A stretch of DNA of 61,090 nt from Candidatus Tityobacter terrigena (GCA_003156715.1 PMHO01000053.1:254682-315771), one strand, 5' to 3'. Counted from the first letter of the stretch, positions 53,087 through 61,090 are shown. Made by a program: numbers and translations. The notes: generated from the letters alone by a model not told the origin.

Positions 53087-55331
53087 TTCGTCGGCTGCTC
53101 GCGACCCGCGCTGGTGCTCGGCGGATAATTCCGGGCCGCAACCCAATCGGCGCAGAATTGGCTGAAAAGCTGTCACTCGAGGCAAAGACTTCCCGCCGGC
53201 CTAAAAGTTCGGCATAAGGGCCATTAGCGCGGATCAGTTCGTCGTGCGTTCCGGCTTCGACGATCGCCCCGTTTTCGAGGACTAAGATTCGGTCGGCGTC
53301 GCGTACTGTGCTGAGACGGTGCGCGATCACGATGCGCGTGCAGCGCAGCTCGCGCAGGCGCTCGTGGATCCGGCGCTCGGTGACGGTGTCGAGGTGACTC
53401 GTCGCTTCGTCAAGGAGCAGGATGCGCGGTACGTGCGCCAAGGCTCGTGCTAGCGCGATCCTTTGCCGTTGGCCGCCGGAAAGACCAGATCCACGCTCGG
53501 CGAGATAGGTCTGGTATCCCATCGGCAACCGTGCAATCTCCTCATCGATGGCCGCGAGACGCGCGCATCGCGTCAGGCCCTCGACCGGAATTTCCTTCTC
53601 ACCGAACAGCAGATTGTCGCGGATCGAACCGGAAAAGATTGCCGGCTCCTGCATCACGACTCCGAACTGCGCGCGCACCGAAGGGTAGTCCAGCTCGCGA
53701 AACGGGATGTCGTCGAATAGGATTTCACCTTCGGTCGGCTCGTAGAGCCCAATCATTAACATTGCGAGCGTGCTCTTGCCCGACCCGCTTGTGCCGACCA
53801 GCGCGACGTGTTCGCCGGGCCGGATCGAGAGCGATACTCCGCGCACGACGGGCGTTCCGTTGCGTTCGTACGAGAATCCGACGTTGCGCAGTTCGATTCC
53901 ACCGCTCAGGCGCGGCGAGGCCGAAACGCGCGAGCCGCTTTGCTCCGGCGGATGCTCGATCACGTCGACGATGCGCTCGATGCTCGCGCCCACGATCTGG
54001 AGCCGCTGGACCGTCGTTGCCAGCGAGTTCAGCGGAACGAGAAACACGGTCGCGATCGCAATCATGGCGAGAGTCGTCCCCAAGCTCGCGGTACCGGCGA
54101 GGATCGCTTGCATCCCGATCAGGAGCAGCGCAAGCTGCGCCATCACCCGCAATCCGAGCATGCCCGCTTCGATGAGTGCAGATAACCGGGCGCGAGCGTA
54201 ACTGAAGCGCAAGTCCGTTCGAAAGCGCGCCGACCAGCGCTCGAGTGCGACACGTTCGCAGCCCGAGGCCTTCACCGTCGGGATCGCGCCGATCACTTCG
54301 CCGATGTAGCTTTGTGCCTCGGCTTGCGCCGCGAGGCTCGCCTGCATCAGCGTCCTCGTCGGGCTTGACGTGCTCAGGATCAGCGCGACCTGCAGGCCGC
54401 CGAACGCCGCGGCGGTGAAACCAAGCTCGGGGTCGCGCCAGAGCAAGATGCCAAGATACACCAGGACGAAGGCGCCGTCGAGGACGACCGAAACCAGCTG
54501 TCCCGTCAACATCTCGCGGATAACCGCGTTGGACGAAAGACGCATCAAGAGATCGCCGTTTGCTCGCTGTTGGAAAAAACTGATCGGTAATCGCAACAGA
54601 TGGTCGACGAAGCCGAGCATGAGCCGAGAATCGATCCGAGCTTGCAACGACGCAAGCATGAGCCCTCGCAATGCCGCGACCGACGACTGTGCGAGCGCTA
54701 GGATCAACGCACCGGCTGCCAGCGGAACCATGAGCCCTTTGATGCGTCCGGGCAGAACGTCGTCGATCAAGATTTTCGTCATGGCGGGCACCGCCAGTGC
54801 GAGCACCTGCAACGCGAGCGAAGCGGCCAGAATCCAGGCTAAGTCGCGCCACTCGGCCCTGAGAATTCCGACCGCGGCGCGCTGCCACGAACGAGATTCC
54901 GACGTTTTTCCCCGGCGGTCGATTGGGCGCGCCTGGGCCAGCGTCAGAACGGCGCCCGAGAAACTCGCACGAAACTCGCTTGCGGCTAGGCGGCGGCGGC
55001 CGACGGCGGGGTCGACGATGTCGACCTCCTTTGCAGACCAGCGCTCGACGACGACGAAATGGTTGCCGTTCCAATGCGCGATCGCCGGTAGCCGTACGCG
55101 ATCGAAGGCGTCCGGCGTGACGAGCAAGCCGGTACAGGTGAATCCGTGGCCGCGCGCCGCGGCGGCGATCGCTCCAAGCGTCGTACCGTCGCGACCACCT
55201 TCGCATGCGGCACGGCACTCCGCTACGCGCGTCCGCCTGCCGAAGTGGCTAACGATCATCGCCAGACAGGCCGCGCCGCATTCGTTTGCCGTTAGTTGGA
55301 GGCGGACGGGGACGCGTCGGCCCGCACTCAT
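53055..55331 (-). CDS. Lanthipeptide exporter: C39 peptidase-containing ABC transporter (LanT-like)
   Basis: 758 aa from the ATG at 55331 (ATGA overlap with the LanM gene). Residues 1-130 form a C39 leader peptidase with Gln12, Cys18 (ANECGAACLAM), His91 and Asp107. Membrane domain about 165-450, then an ATPase with Walker A GTSGSGKST, signature LSGGQRQRIALARAL and Walker B RILLLDEATSHLD. It would cut the precursor after Gly-Gly and export the product across the inner membrane. The last 40 or so residues, after the normal end YAELLGRR, are an unusual Ser/Ala/Arg tail (ending RRRRRYKKETL) that probably comes from rearranged DNA. Confidence 0.93.
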   Translation of the reverse strand: MSAGRRVPVRLQLTANECGAACLAMIVSHFGRRTRVAECRAACEGGRDGTTLGAIAAAARGHGFTCTGLLVTPDAFDRVRLPAIAHWNGNHFVVVERWSAKEVDIVDPAVGRRRLAASEFRASFSGAVLTLAQARPIDRRGKTSESRSWQRAAVGILRAEWRDLAWILAASLALQVLALAVPAMTKILIDDVLPGRIKGLMVPLAAGALILALAQSSVAALRGLMLASLQARIDSRLMLGFVDHLLRLPISFFQQRANGDLLMRLSSNAVIREMLTGQLVSVVLDGAFVLVYLGILLWRDPELGFTAAAFGGLQVALILSTSSPTRTLMQASLAAQAEAQSYIGEVIGAIPTVKASGCERVALERWSARFRTDLRFSYARARLSALIEAGMLGLRVMAQLALLLIGMQAILAGTASLGTTLAMIAIATVFLVPLNSLATTVQRLQIVGASIERIVDVIEHPPEQSGSRVSASPRLSGGIELRNVGFSYERNGTPVVRGVSLSIRPGEHVALVGTSGSGKSTLAMLMIGLYEPTEGEILFDDIPFRELDYPSVRAQFGVVMQEPAIFSGSIRDNLLFGEKEIPVEGLTRCARLAAIDEEIARLPMGYQTYLAERGSGLSGGQRQRIALARALAHVPRILLLDEATSHLDTVTERRIHERLRELRCTRIVIAHRLSTVRDADRILVLENGAIVEAGTHDELIRANGPYAELLGRREVFASSDSFSANSAPIGLRPGIIRRAPARVASSRRRRRRYKKETL

Positions 55332-58249
55332 CGACAGGCTCGTGCCGCGGGTGGGGCGCCGATCGGCGCTTCGAAGGAGAGTAGCGAAGGCACGTGGGCA
55401 GGTTCCGCGAGGCGTAGCAACTGGTATCCGATCCCGGCAAGGCCCGTCATCAAGCCCGGCGACTCGACGCCGGCGGGATTCCCGCAGCGCCATCCATCCC
55501 GTTCCGCTTCGTTGAGAACGGTTGTCGCAAAGTCTAACACGAACATCTTGAGTAGCGGGGATGCAGCGCGTCGCGCGGCCACGTGTAGAAGCTCGAGGTT
55601 TCCAAGCGAACCGTGGCATAGCGAATGACCGCCACGAAATCCGTCACGATAAGTCGTTCGTATAGCGGCGTCGATTTCGGTATCGAGCGCGCCGTCGTCG
55701 AGGAACTCCGCGGATGCCAAGCGTGCGAGCCCGATTCCTGGAGCTCCGTGGCACCAAAGGGCTTGGAACGCTTGGCCGGCCGGCGCTTCGCCCTCGCGCG
55801 AACTCCTCGCGCGCAAGTCCGGCCAGTTTCCGGCATCGCCCGAGAATACGCTCCGCTCGTATGCGATTGCCGCTAGCGCAGCCTCGCGAAATCGCTCGTC
55901 GCGCGTGACCGCGTGGAGCCGCAGCAATGCCAACGCGATGCCGGCGGCGCCGTGCGAGAACCCGGTGAGCGGGACGCCGCCGTTTCCCGAGGCCCAACCG
56001 ACGCCGCTTGCTTCCGGTGCCATATTCGCGAGGAGGTGCTCCCCGCACCGCTGCGCGATGGCGCGAATCGGTGCGCTCCGCGCGCATGCGTCTAGTGCAA
56101 GGAGGGAAACGATGCATCCCGCCGCGCCCTCGACAATGTCGAAGGACCGGTCGGTCCCAATGAGACTGTTGATGCGATCGGCATATGCGGCAGCTTCGTC
56201 GAATAGCCCGGGCTCGTTCCACAGGCTGCCGAGCTGCGCCAAGGCATAGACGACTCCGCCCCATCCGGCCAACGCCCCGATGACACTCAAGCCGCCGCGA
56301 TCGAGTTCGACGCGCATCGTCGCGAGCGCACGGCGCGCCAGCTCGGTAAAGCGGGACTCTCCGGTGACCACTCCTAGATGAGCCAGGAACAACGCCACGC
56401 CCGGCAGCCCGTCGTAGAGGTCGGGTCCCAGCGGCTGCACGCTGACGCGCCGCTCGTCGACGACGCTCGCGCCGATCCACGTCGCGCCTTCTGCTCCATG
56501 GAATGCGAGCCGTTCGAGGCGTTCTCCGATTGCCGTGGCCGCGGCGAGCAGGCGCTCGCGATCGGCGCGTCGCCTCGAAACCCTGCGACGGCTCGGCTCG
56601 CGGCGCGCTACATTGCCAAGCGCCGCACCGACGTACCAGAGTTGCGCCGCCAGATCGTCGTCGTCAAGGCGTGTGATACCCCGCCGCACGCTCGCAAGCC
56701 CCGATTCGGGGAAGACGCCTTCGATTCGACGGCCGGTGCTCGTGAGAAGGCCGCTTGACTGCGGCGACGTGGTGAACGCAGGGATATCGCCGCGCCGGAG
56801 ATCCTCGCATTCGTCGGGCACGACGCACTCGAAACCGGGAACGTGTGCGATCGTCCGTAGCTTCTCAAAGAGCGCATCTCGTTCGAAGGCATCGCGAAGA
56901 AAATCCGGGTGAAAGCTCGTCGCGAGGAGTTCTGCGTACGTCTGCGTCGGCCGGAGGATCACCCGGACTTCGTCGCCGGCAAATGAATCGACCGGTCCAC
57001 CCGGAGCTAGCAATTCGCCGCGGTGCACGCGGAGCAGCTCGTACATGGCCGCAAAGCCCTGCGCGATCGCGTCCGCATGGTTGACGGCATCGACGTCGTT
57101 ACCTCGCAGCGAAGGCCGATGGCTACTTCCGCCGACCGGCACGCGCGCCGGAGCAAACGCCATGCGATCGGTGCCGACTCGTCCTAAGACGGGAATCTCG
57201 AATGGCGAGACCTGGTTGGGCTCTGCGCCGAGGCCGCTTATGTCGAGCCCGGCTGATTCGGGGCCGGACCACAACCGCTGCGGCAGCAGACCAACGGCTA
57301 GGACCGACGAACCGATCGCGCTCCAGGCGACGTCACTAGCATCGATCTCGGGGCCGCTCGGAAGGACCGGGTGCAAAAGGGTCTCGAGGTCGACCAAGAC
57401 CGGATGCTCGCCGGCGGCTATGAGATTCTCGAAGTGAAAATCGTTCGCGTCGAACGCGTAAAGGAGGGCGAGATATGCCCCACAGCGCTGATAGAAGCGT
57501 TCGACTTGCTCCGGCGTCTCGCAGGCGGATCGCGCGACGTACTCTTCCCAGCCGTACGTTCCGCGATCGACGATGGCGATTTTTCGGAACGCGGGATGCG
57601 ATCCGCGCGCGTTGAGCCATTCGAGGAGCTCGTAAAAGTGACGGTCGACTGCGAGCGAACGCGGCTTGTAGACGAGTGCCGCTCCGCAGGCAAAATGGGC
57701 AATCATAACGGCGCGCCCGCCGCGGTGCGCATCGCCTTGGCCGCAGTCGACGCCAACCAGCGGCCCGGGGTCGCTCCCGGCGAAGAACGCGTCTCGCAGA
57801 ATCTCCCAGTCGTGGCAGAGGCGCTCGATGAATTCCAGGCTCGACGCCGCCCATTGCTCTACGCGAATGGCGATTTGCCGGGCCAGCTCCGGGTACTCGC
57901 ACAAGAGCGTCGCGAGCACCTCAGGCCGATCGAAGCGGCGCATAAAGTCCGCAAACCGCTCTTCCGGCGTGTCTCCCGCAAGCGTGCCCTGCAAGCGCGC
58001 GACGTTGAGTTCCAGCACCAGCGTGCGCGCGGCCATACGGTGCACCCTGCGCACCAGGGCCCGATCGAGCGACGAGGTTGCCGACTGATGGTAGACGAGC
58101 CGCGGGTAACGCGCTAGCAGGTCGGTCAGCTCCGCCCGCAGCCGCGTTTTTGCCGGCGCGAGCAGTGGTTCTAACGCGTCAGCGAAGATGAAAAGATCGT
58201 TTGCGCGGCCGGAGCACGCTGCGGGTTTGTTCACGGACCCTAAGCTCAT
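55328..58249 (-). CDS. Type 2 lanthipeptide synthetase LanM
   Basis: 973 aa, typical LanM length. The N-terminal dehydratase (DUF4135) has ALVYKPRSLAVDRHFYELLEWLN, YGWEEYV and DANDFHFENLIAAGEHPVLVDLETLLHPV. The C-terminal LanC-like cyclase (about 610-970) has GFSHGAAGIALALL, WCHGAPGIGLARL and LCHGSLGNLELL; Cys833, Cys878 and His879 are the expected zinc ligands. The enzyme phosphorylates and eliminates Ser/Thr in the core, then joins Cys thiols to make lanthionine or methyllanthionine rings. It lies between the precursor and exporter genes, with a 79-bp gap and a 4-bp overlap respectively. All key motifs are intact. Confidence 0.95.
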   Translation of the reverse strand: MSLGSVNKPAACSGRANDLFIFADALEPLLAPAKTRLRAELTDLLARYPRLVYHQSATSSLDRALVRRVHRMAARTLVLELNVARLQGTLAGDTPEERFADFMRRFDRPEVLATLLCEYPELARQIAIRVEQWAASSLEFIERLCHDWEILRDAFFAGSDPGPLVGVDCGQGDAHRGGRAVMIAHFACGAALVYKPRSLAVDRHFYELLEWLNARGSHPAFRKIAIVDRGTYGWEEYVARSACETPEQVERFYQRCGAYLALLYAFDANDFHFENLIAAGEHPVLVDLETLLHPVLPSGPEIDASDVAWSAIGSSVLAVGLLPQRLWSGPESAGLDISGLGAEPNQVSPFEIPVLGRVGTDRMAFAPARVPVGGSSHRPSLRGNDVDAVNHADAIAQGFAAMYELLRVHRGELLAPGGPVDSFAGDEVRVILRPTQTYAELLATSFHPDFLRDAFERDALFEKLRTIAHVPGFECVVPDECEDLRRGDIPAFTTSPQSSGLLTSTGRRIEGVFPESGLASVRRGITRLDDDDLAAQLWYVGAALGNVARREPSRRRVSRRRADRERLLAAATAIGERLERLAFHGAEGATWIGASVVDERRVSVQPLGPDLYDGLPGVALFLAHLGVVTGESRFTELARRALATMRVELDRGGLSVIGALAGWGGVVYALAQLGSLWNEPGLFDEAAAYADRINSLIGTDRSFDIVEGAAGCIVSLLALDACARSAPIRAIAQRCGEHLLANMAPEASGVGWASGNGGVPLTGFSHGAAGIALALLRLHAVTRDERFREAALAAIAYERSVFSGDAGNWPDLRARSSREGEAPAGQAFQALWCHGAPGIGLARLASAEFLDDGALDTEIDAAIRTTYRDGFRGGHSLCHGSLGNLELLHVAARRAASPLLKMFVLDFATTVLNEAERDGWRCGNPAGVESPGLMTGLAGIGYQLLRLAEPAHVPSLLSFEAPIGAPPAARACR

Positions 58250-58278
58250 ATCAACGGCTCACCTTCGAATGAGTGCCG

Positions 58279-58310
58279 CGCGCATCAGGCCCCGGAGGAC
58301 CCGATGCGCG
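58279..58310 (-). terminator. Intercistronic hairpin between lanA and lanM
   Basis: CGCGCATC (58279-58286) pairs with GATGCGCG (58303-58310) around a 16-nt loop in the 79-bp gap. Without a T-run it is more likely an attenuator or RNA-stability element than a full terminator. A hairpin at this place is common in lantibiotic operons, where it favours precursor mRNA over enzyme mRNA. Confidence 0.55.
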
Positions 58311-58328
58311 TGGCAGGCGTGCAACGTG

Positions 58329-58535
58329 CTAGAAGCACGTATGGGGATGCGTCGTGCCGCAGATGAGGGTAGGTTTGGTCACCGGCCCGTTGCCGCCGCT
58401 TACCGCGTTCAACTGAGCATCGCTCAGCTCGACGAGGCCTGCGGGGTGTGCTGGAAGCTGTGCGATCTCGGCCGCGCCGAGGCTGGACCGGTAGCTCGCG
58501 TCTTTCCAAGCCCGGATGATCTGTTCGTTCGACAT
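58329..58535 (-). CDS. Lanthipeptide precursor, mersacidin/lichenicidin-type leader (LanA)
   Basis: 68 aa. The leader begins MSNEQIIRAWKDASYRSSLG, passes through LPAHPAGLVELSD and ends AQLNAVSGG at residue 48, matching the mersacidin/lichenicidin leader family and its Gly-Gly cleavage site. The core is the last 20 residues, starting NGPVT and ending HPHTCF. In core numbering it has Thr5, Thr8, Cys11, Thr13, Thr14, Thr18 and Cys19, no Ser, plus His15 and His17. Two thioether rings are possible, for example Thr8-Cys11 and Thr13 or Thr14 to Cys19. AAGGAG stands 9 bp before the ATG. It is followed by the LanM and exporter genes. No second precursor is visible. Confidence 0.92.
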   Translation of the reverse strand: MSNEQIIRAWKDASYRSSLGAAEIAQLPAHPAGLVELSDAQLNAVSGGNGPVTKPTLICGTTHPHTCF

Positions 58536-58651
58536 TTGCTGGTTCTCCTTAATGTGTGCCTCGATGCGGTCGGTGCCGCCGAGGGAGTTGCATTGGGTCT
58601 GGGTTCGTTCAACCGGGCGGGCGCCCGAGGGCGGCTGTCCGGCTTGCTTCG

Positions 58652-58678
58652 AGGTTATCGCAGGCGCCGGACCGTCAA
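58652..58678 (-). promoter_or_regulatory. Candidate promoter for the lanthipeptide operon
   Basis: On the minus strand TTGACG (58678-58673) and TAACCT (58657-58652) are separated by 15 bp, about 115 bp upstream of the precursor ATG. The -35 match is good; the -10 match and the short spacing are weak. It is the best candidate in the 250-bp divergent region shared with the SDR gene. Confidence 0.3.
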
Positions 58679-58789
58679 CAGATCAGACCGATACGCTTCG
58701 GCCGTACAGTTAGCAGCGGCCGAAAGTGTATAGGTCCAGCAGTCCGCAGCCGACGGGAGGCCGTGACAACGGGGGGCAAAGAGTTTCGC

Positions 58790-59542
58790 ATGATGCTTGA
58801 AGGACAGGTCGCGGTCGTCACCGGCGGCAGCAGCGGTATCGGGCGCGCGACTGCGGTCGCCTTCGCCCGCGAGGGCGCCAGTGTCGTCATCGGCGATATC
58901 AACGAAGCCGGGGCACAGGAGACACTCGACGGCATCGCTCAGGCCGGCGGCATTGGCAGTTTCGAGCCGACCGACGTGGGCGATGCCGATCAGGTGCAGC
59001 GCTTAGTAAACCGCGCAGTCGAGCGCTTCGGTGCACTGCACGTCATGTTTAACAATGCCGGAACCGGCGAGTACGCGCCGCTGCTCGAGCACACGATCGA
59101 GCAATATCAACGCGTCATCCGCGTCAACCAAGACGGGGTCTTCTACGGCATCGTCGCGGCCGCCCGAACGATGCGGGAGCTCGGCATCAAAGGCACGATC
59201 GTCAACACGTCTTCGGTGTTCGGGTACCTTGCCTCACCGGGCGTGATCGGCTACCACGCCTCCAAAGCGGCCGTGCGCATGTTGTCGCAGGCCGCGGCGC
59301 TCGAACTCGCGCCGTTCGGCATACGTGTCGTTTGCATCGCACCGGGCACGACCGACACGCCCATCATCCAAGGCTACAAGGACTTCGGTTTGGAGCCGAC
59401 GATGGCACGCTCGCAGATGCGTGGCCGCATCCTAAAACCCGAGCAGATCGCCGAAGTCGTCGTATGGCTCTGCAGCCCCGGAGCGGACGCCATCAACGGC
59501 AGCGTCGTGATGGCGGACGACGGTTTCGCCTCCTTCAAGTAA
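58790..59542 (+). CDS. SDR family oxidoreductase (classical type)
   Basis: 250 aa from the ATG at 58790 (a second ATG follows directly). TGGSSGIG cofactor motif, NNAG, the catalytic Ser (NTSSVFG) and YHASK are all present, and the C-terminal VVWLCSPGADAINGSVVMADDGF is typical of classical SDRs. The upstream open frame to 58556 lacks protein character. It is divergent from the lanthipeptide operon. SDRs such as ElxO modify some lantibiotics, but the core's predicted N-terminal Asn gives no ElxO-type substrate, so involvement is doubtful. Confidence 0.92.
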   Translation: MMLEGQVAVVTGGSSGIGRATAVAFAREGASVVIGDINEAGAQETLDGIAQAGGIGSFEPTDVGDADQVQRLVNRAVERFGALHVMFNNAGTGEYAPLLEHTIEQYQRVIRVNQDGVFYGIVAAARTMRELGIKGTIVNTSSVFGYLASPGVIGYHASKAAVRMLSQAAALELAPFGIRVVCIAPGTTDTPIIQGYKDFGLEPTMARSQMRGRILKPEQIAEVVVWLCSPGADAINGSVVMADDGFASFK

Positions 59543-59689
59543 CGCCCAAGTAACGCCGGCGCGTCGACCGCCGCGAGCGCTCGCTCGCTGTCGAGGCAAC
59601 AGGGCTCCTACCAATGTTCGATTGCCGGGGCGCCGCGGTCCCCGCGGGCTGACGCGCGAGCACGGCGGCGACCCGGCTTAAAGAATCAC

Positions 59690-60034
59690 TTAGCCCTTGG
59701 GCGGTTGTCGTAACCCTACGGTCGCGCCGTTGGGATCTTTGACACTGGCGACCAGCATTCCGTAGCCGACGTCGGTGATCGCTTGCACGACCGTGCCGCC
59801 CGCGGCCTCCAGTGCTTCCACGCTCGCCGCGATGTCGCTCACCGTCCAGTAGGGGATCGGCGTCGGCTCGCTTTTGTCTCGGTTTGGAATGAGCCCGATT
59901 TCCATGTCGCCGCTTTTGTAGCCGACATAGGGGCGCCCATCGACGTAGGGGTCAGTGCCGATGAGCTCACGAAAGAATCGCTTGGCTGTGGTCAGATCTG
60001 CCACTGGATAGATGATCAGGGAGACGTCGCTCAA
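59690..60034 (-). CDS. VOC (glyoxalase/bleomycin resistance) superfamily protein
   Basis: 114 aa from a TTG at 60034; AAGGAG lies 9 bp upstream, and the nearby ATG is out of frame. One VOC module: VSLIIYPVADLTTAKRFFRELIG at the start, VGYKSGDMEIGLIPN, and VASVKDPNGATVGLRQPPK at the end. Such proteins act as dioxygenases, isomerases or drug binders; the usual metal-binding His/Glu set is not obvious, so a binding role is possible. It is divergent from the ECF sigma gene, which starts 73 bp away. Confidence 0.9.
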   Translation of the reverse strand: MSDVSLIIYPVADLTTAKRFFRELIGTDPYVDGRPYVGYKSGDMEIGLIPNRDKSEPTPIPYWTVSDIAASVEALEAAGGTVVQAITDVGYGMLVASVKDPNGATVGLRQPPKG

Positions 60035-60107
60035 GATTCCATACTCCTTCTATCCCTATGACGGATCGAGCGCGGTGAAACGTGACGGGCCCGCAGGAGG
60101 GGATTCC

Positions 60108-61001
60108 TTGGGGGATGCGGCGTGGCTCGCGGAGCGCTTCGAGGCGGCTAGGCCGCGCTTGCAGCGCATCGCGCAACGCATACTGGGATCGGCTGCCGAA
60201 TCCGACGACGCGTTGCAGGAGAGCTGGCTGCGCATCAGCCGCGCGGACGTTGCGCGTGTTGCGAATCTCGAAGGCTGGCTCACGACCGTTGTCGCGCGCG
60301 TCTGCTTCGATGCGCTAAAATGGCGCGAAAGCCGGCGCGAGGAGTTGACGCCGGACGATCCGCGTCGCGACTTCGTAGCAATCGCTCCCGGCGAACGCCC
60401 CGAGGAAGAAGCGGTTCTTGCCGATTCTATCGGCGCGGCCATGCTGATCCTGCTCGAGGCGCTGCGGCCGGCGGAGCGCGTTGCATTTGTACTGCACGAC
60501 ATGTTCGACGTGCCCTTCGATGACATCGCCGCGATCGTCGGAACCACGCCCGACGCGGCGCGGCAGCTCGCAAGTCGCGCGCGCCGCCGTGTGCGCGGCG
60601 CATCCGCCGGCCGCGATACGGTGACGCAGCGACACGACGAACTCGTTCGCGCCTTTCTCGCAGCCTCGCGGGCCGGAAACTTCTCGGCGCTGCTTTCGCT
60701 TCTCGATCCGGGAGCAACCCTTCGCGCCGATGCGGCAGTGATGGCGATGGGCGGCGCGGCGTACTGGCAGAGCGATCGCCTGCAGGCTGGCATCGAAGGC
60801 GCCGACGCCGTTGCCCGGACCTTCTCCAGCCGTGCGCGAGCCGCGCAACCCGCATTGATCGACGGTAGGCCCGGAGCCGTGTGGATGCACGAAGGCGAGC
60901 TGCGCGTTGAGTTCCTCTTCAAAATAGTGGACGATCGCATCAGTGGGATCGATCTCGTCGCCGATCCCGCCGTGATCGCGCAATCGGTCATCGAGCGTTA
61001 G
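60108..61001 (+). CDS. ECF41/SigJ-like RNA polymerase sigma factor with SnoaL-like C-terminal domain
   Basis: 297 aa from a TTG at 60108, chosen because AGGAGGGG lies 5 bp upstream; the longer frame from 60012 would overlap the divergent VOC gene. Sigma region 2 (ILGSAAESDDALQESWLRI, NLEGWLTTVVARVCFDALKWR), region 4 (LRPAERVAFVLHDMFDVPFDDIAAIVGTTPDAARQLASRARRRV), then a SnoaL/NTF2-like domain (about 185-297). ECF41 factors need this C-terminal domain for activity and control, have no anti-sigma gene beside them, and usually drive an adjacent small oxidoreductase-type operon. The divergent VOC gene is the likely target. The remaining 89 bp of the window show nothing. Confidence 0.9.
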   Translation: MGDAAWLAERFEAARPRLQRIAQRILGSAAESDDALQESWLRISRADVARVANLEGWLTTVVARVCFDALKWRESRREELTPDDPRRDFVAIAPGERPEEEAVLADSIGAAMLILLEALRPAERVAFVLHDMFDVPFDDIAAIVGTTPDAARQLASRARRRVRGASAGRDTVTQRHDELVRAFLAASRAGNFSALLSLLDPGATLRADAAVMAMGGAAYWQSDRLQAGIEGADAVARTFSSRARAAQPALIDGRPGAVWMHEGELRVEFLFKIVDDRISGIDLVADPAVIAQSVIER

Positions 61002-61090
61002 CAAGACGTTTCGTGCGAAAACTCGAGGCGACCGAATAGGCGCCGCGTGAGTCTGGCCGTCGTTCTCCACGCGGCGATGCTGGATGGGTC

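Noticed and set aside
53725..55218. 497-codon minus-strand frame overlapping the exporter gene
   Set aside because: Out-of-frame Arg-rich translation of the same DNA.
54370..55515. 381-codon plus-strand frame opposite the exporter gene
   Set aside because: Ser/Arg-rich composition; antisense shadow of intact C39-ABC sequence.
58790..59542. SDR as an ElxO-like lanthipeptide tailoring enzyme
   Set aside because: The gene is divergent, and the predicted core starts with Asn, so no N-terminal pyruvyl or oxobutyryl group would form after leader removal.
60056..60991. 311-codon minus-strand frame opposite the sigma factor gene
   Set aside because: Ser/Ala/Arg composition only; the sigma factor on the other strand has clear domains.
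1..61090. tRNA, rRNA, riboswitch and prophage structural genes
   Set aside because: None was recognised by reading; no feature strong enough to report.

Overview
The window is high-GC DNA carrying long secreted repeat proteins of kinds common in Candidatus Eremiobacterota (WPS-2) and Acidobacteriota: four 'GloVer' tandem-repeat proteins, YVTN, NHL and lactonase-like beta-propellers, an HAF-repeat protein and two S53 (sedolisin) peptidases. I infer an uncultivated soil-type bacterium of one of these groups, most likely Eremiobacterota. The assignment rests on gene content only; there is no rRNA, tRNA or ribosomal protein gene in the window.

Layout. 1-12.7 kb: secreted hydrolases (an S53 peptidase with an inserted jelly-roll-like module, a GH92 alpha-mannosidase fused to a YVTN propeller, an S9 prolyl oligopeptidase), then an SDR gene divergent from an HxlR regulator, then an XRE-STAND regulator. 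12.8-33.5 kb: a region rich in secreted repeat proteins, with an orphan peptide-binding lipoprotein and a run of co-directional genes 24.4-28.0 kb (S53 peptidase, NHL propeller, unknown secreted protein, TauD-like dioxygenase). The intergenic stretches of this region hold gene remnants (truncated propellers, an IS3-type orfA start, a frameshifted HAF gene) and several copies of one 30-bp inverted-repeat motif. 33.5-40.2 kb: Tat-exported flavin amine oxidase, HSL-type esterase, acetoacetyl-CoA synthetase, S41 peptidase and another propeller fragment. 40.2-48.3 kb: a complete biotin-independent malonate decarboxylase operon (mdcA-C-D-E-G/B-H) in which MdcG and MdcB are one polypeptide, with a divergent LysR regulator and an MFS transporter that is probably the malonate importer. 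48.5-53.1 kb: a stalk-domain/YXWGXW surface protein followed by a gene graveyard (alpha/beta-hydrolase tail, a second copy of part of the lanT gene, truncated IS5-type transposase, broken DUF433/PIN-like toxin-antitoxin pair) interrupted by two intact genes (UPF0149/SEC-C and PepE-like S51). 53.1-58.5 kb: a class II lanthipeptide cluster: a 68-aa mersacidin/lichenicidin-type precursor, a LanM synthetase and a C39-peptidase ABC exporter. 58.8-61.0 kb: SDR, VOC protein, and an ECF41-like sigma factor.

The strongest candidate for an undescribed system is the lanthipeptide cluster. All genes for making, leader-cleaving and exporting the product are visible, and the short core peptide (two Cys, six Thr, two His) resembles no product I know. 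No immunity transporter or dedicated regulator is visible. The 3' end of its exporter gene looks rearranged: it is joined to toxin-antitoxin debris, and a 16-bp tandem duplication supplies the present stop codon.
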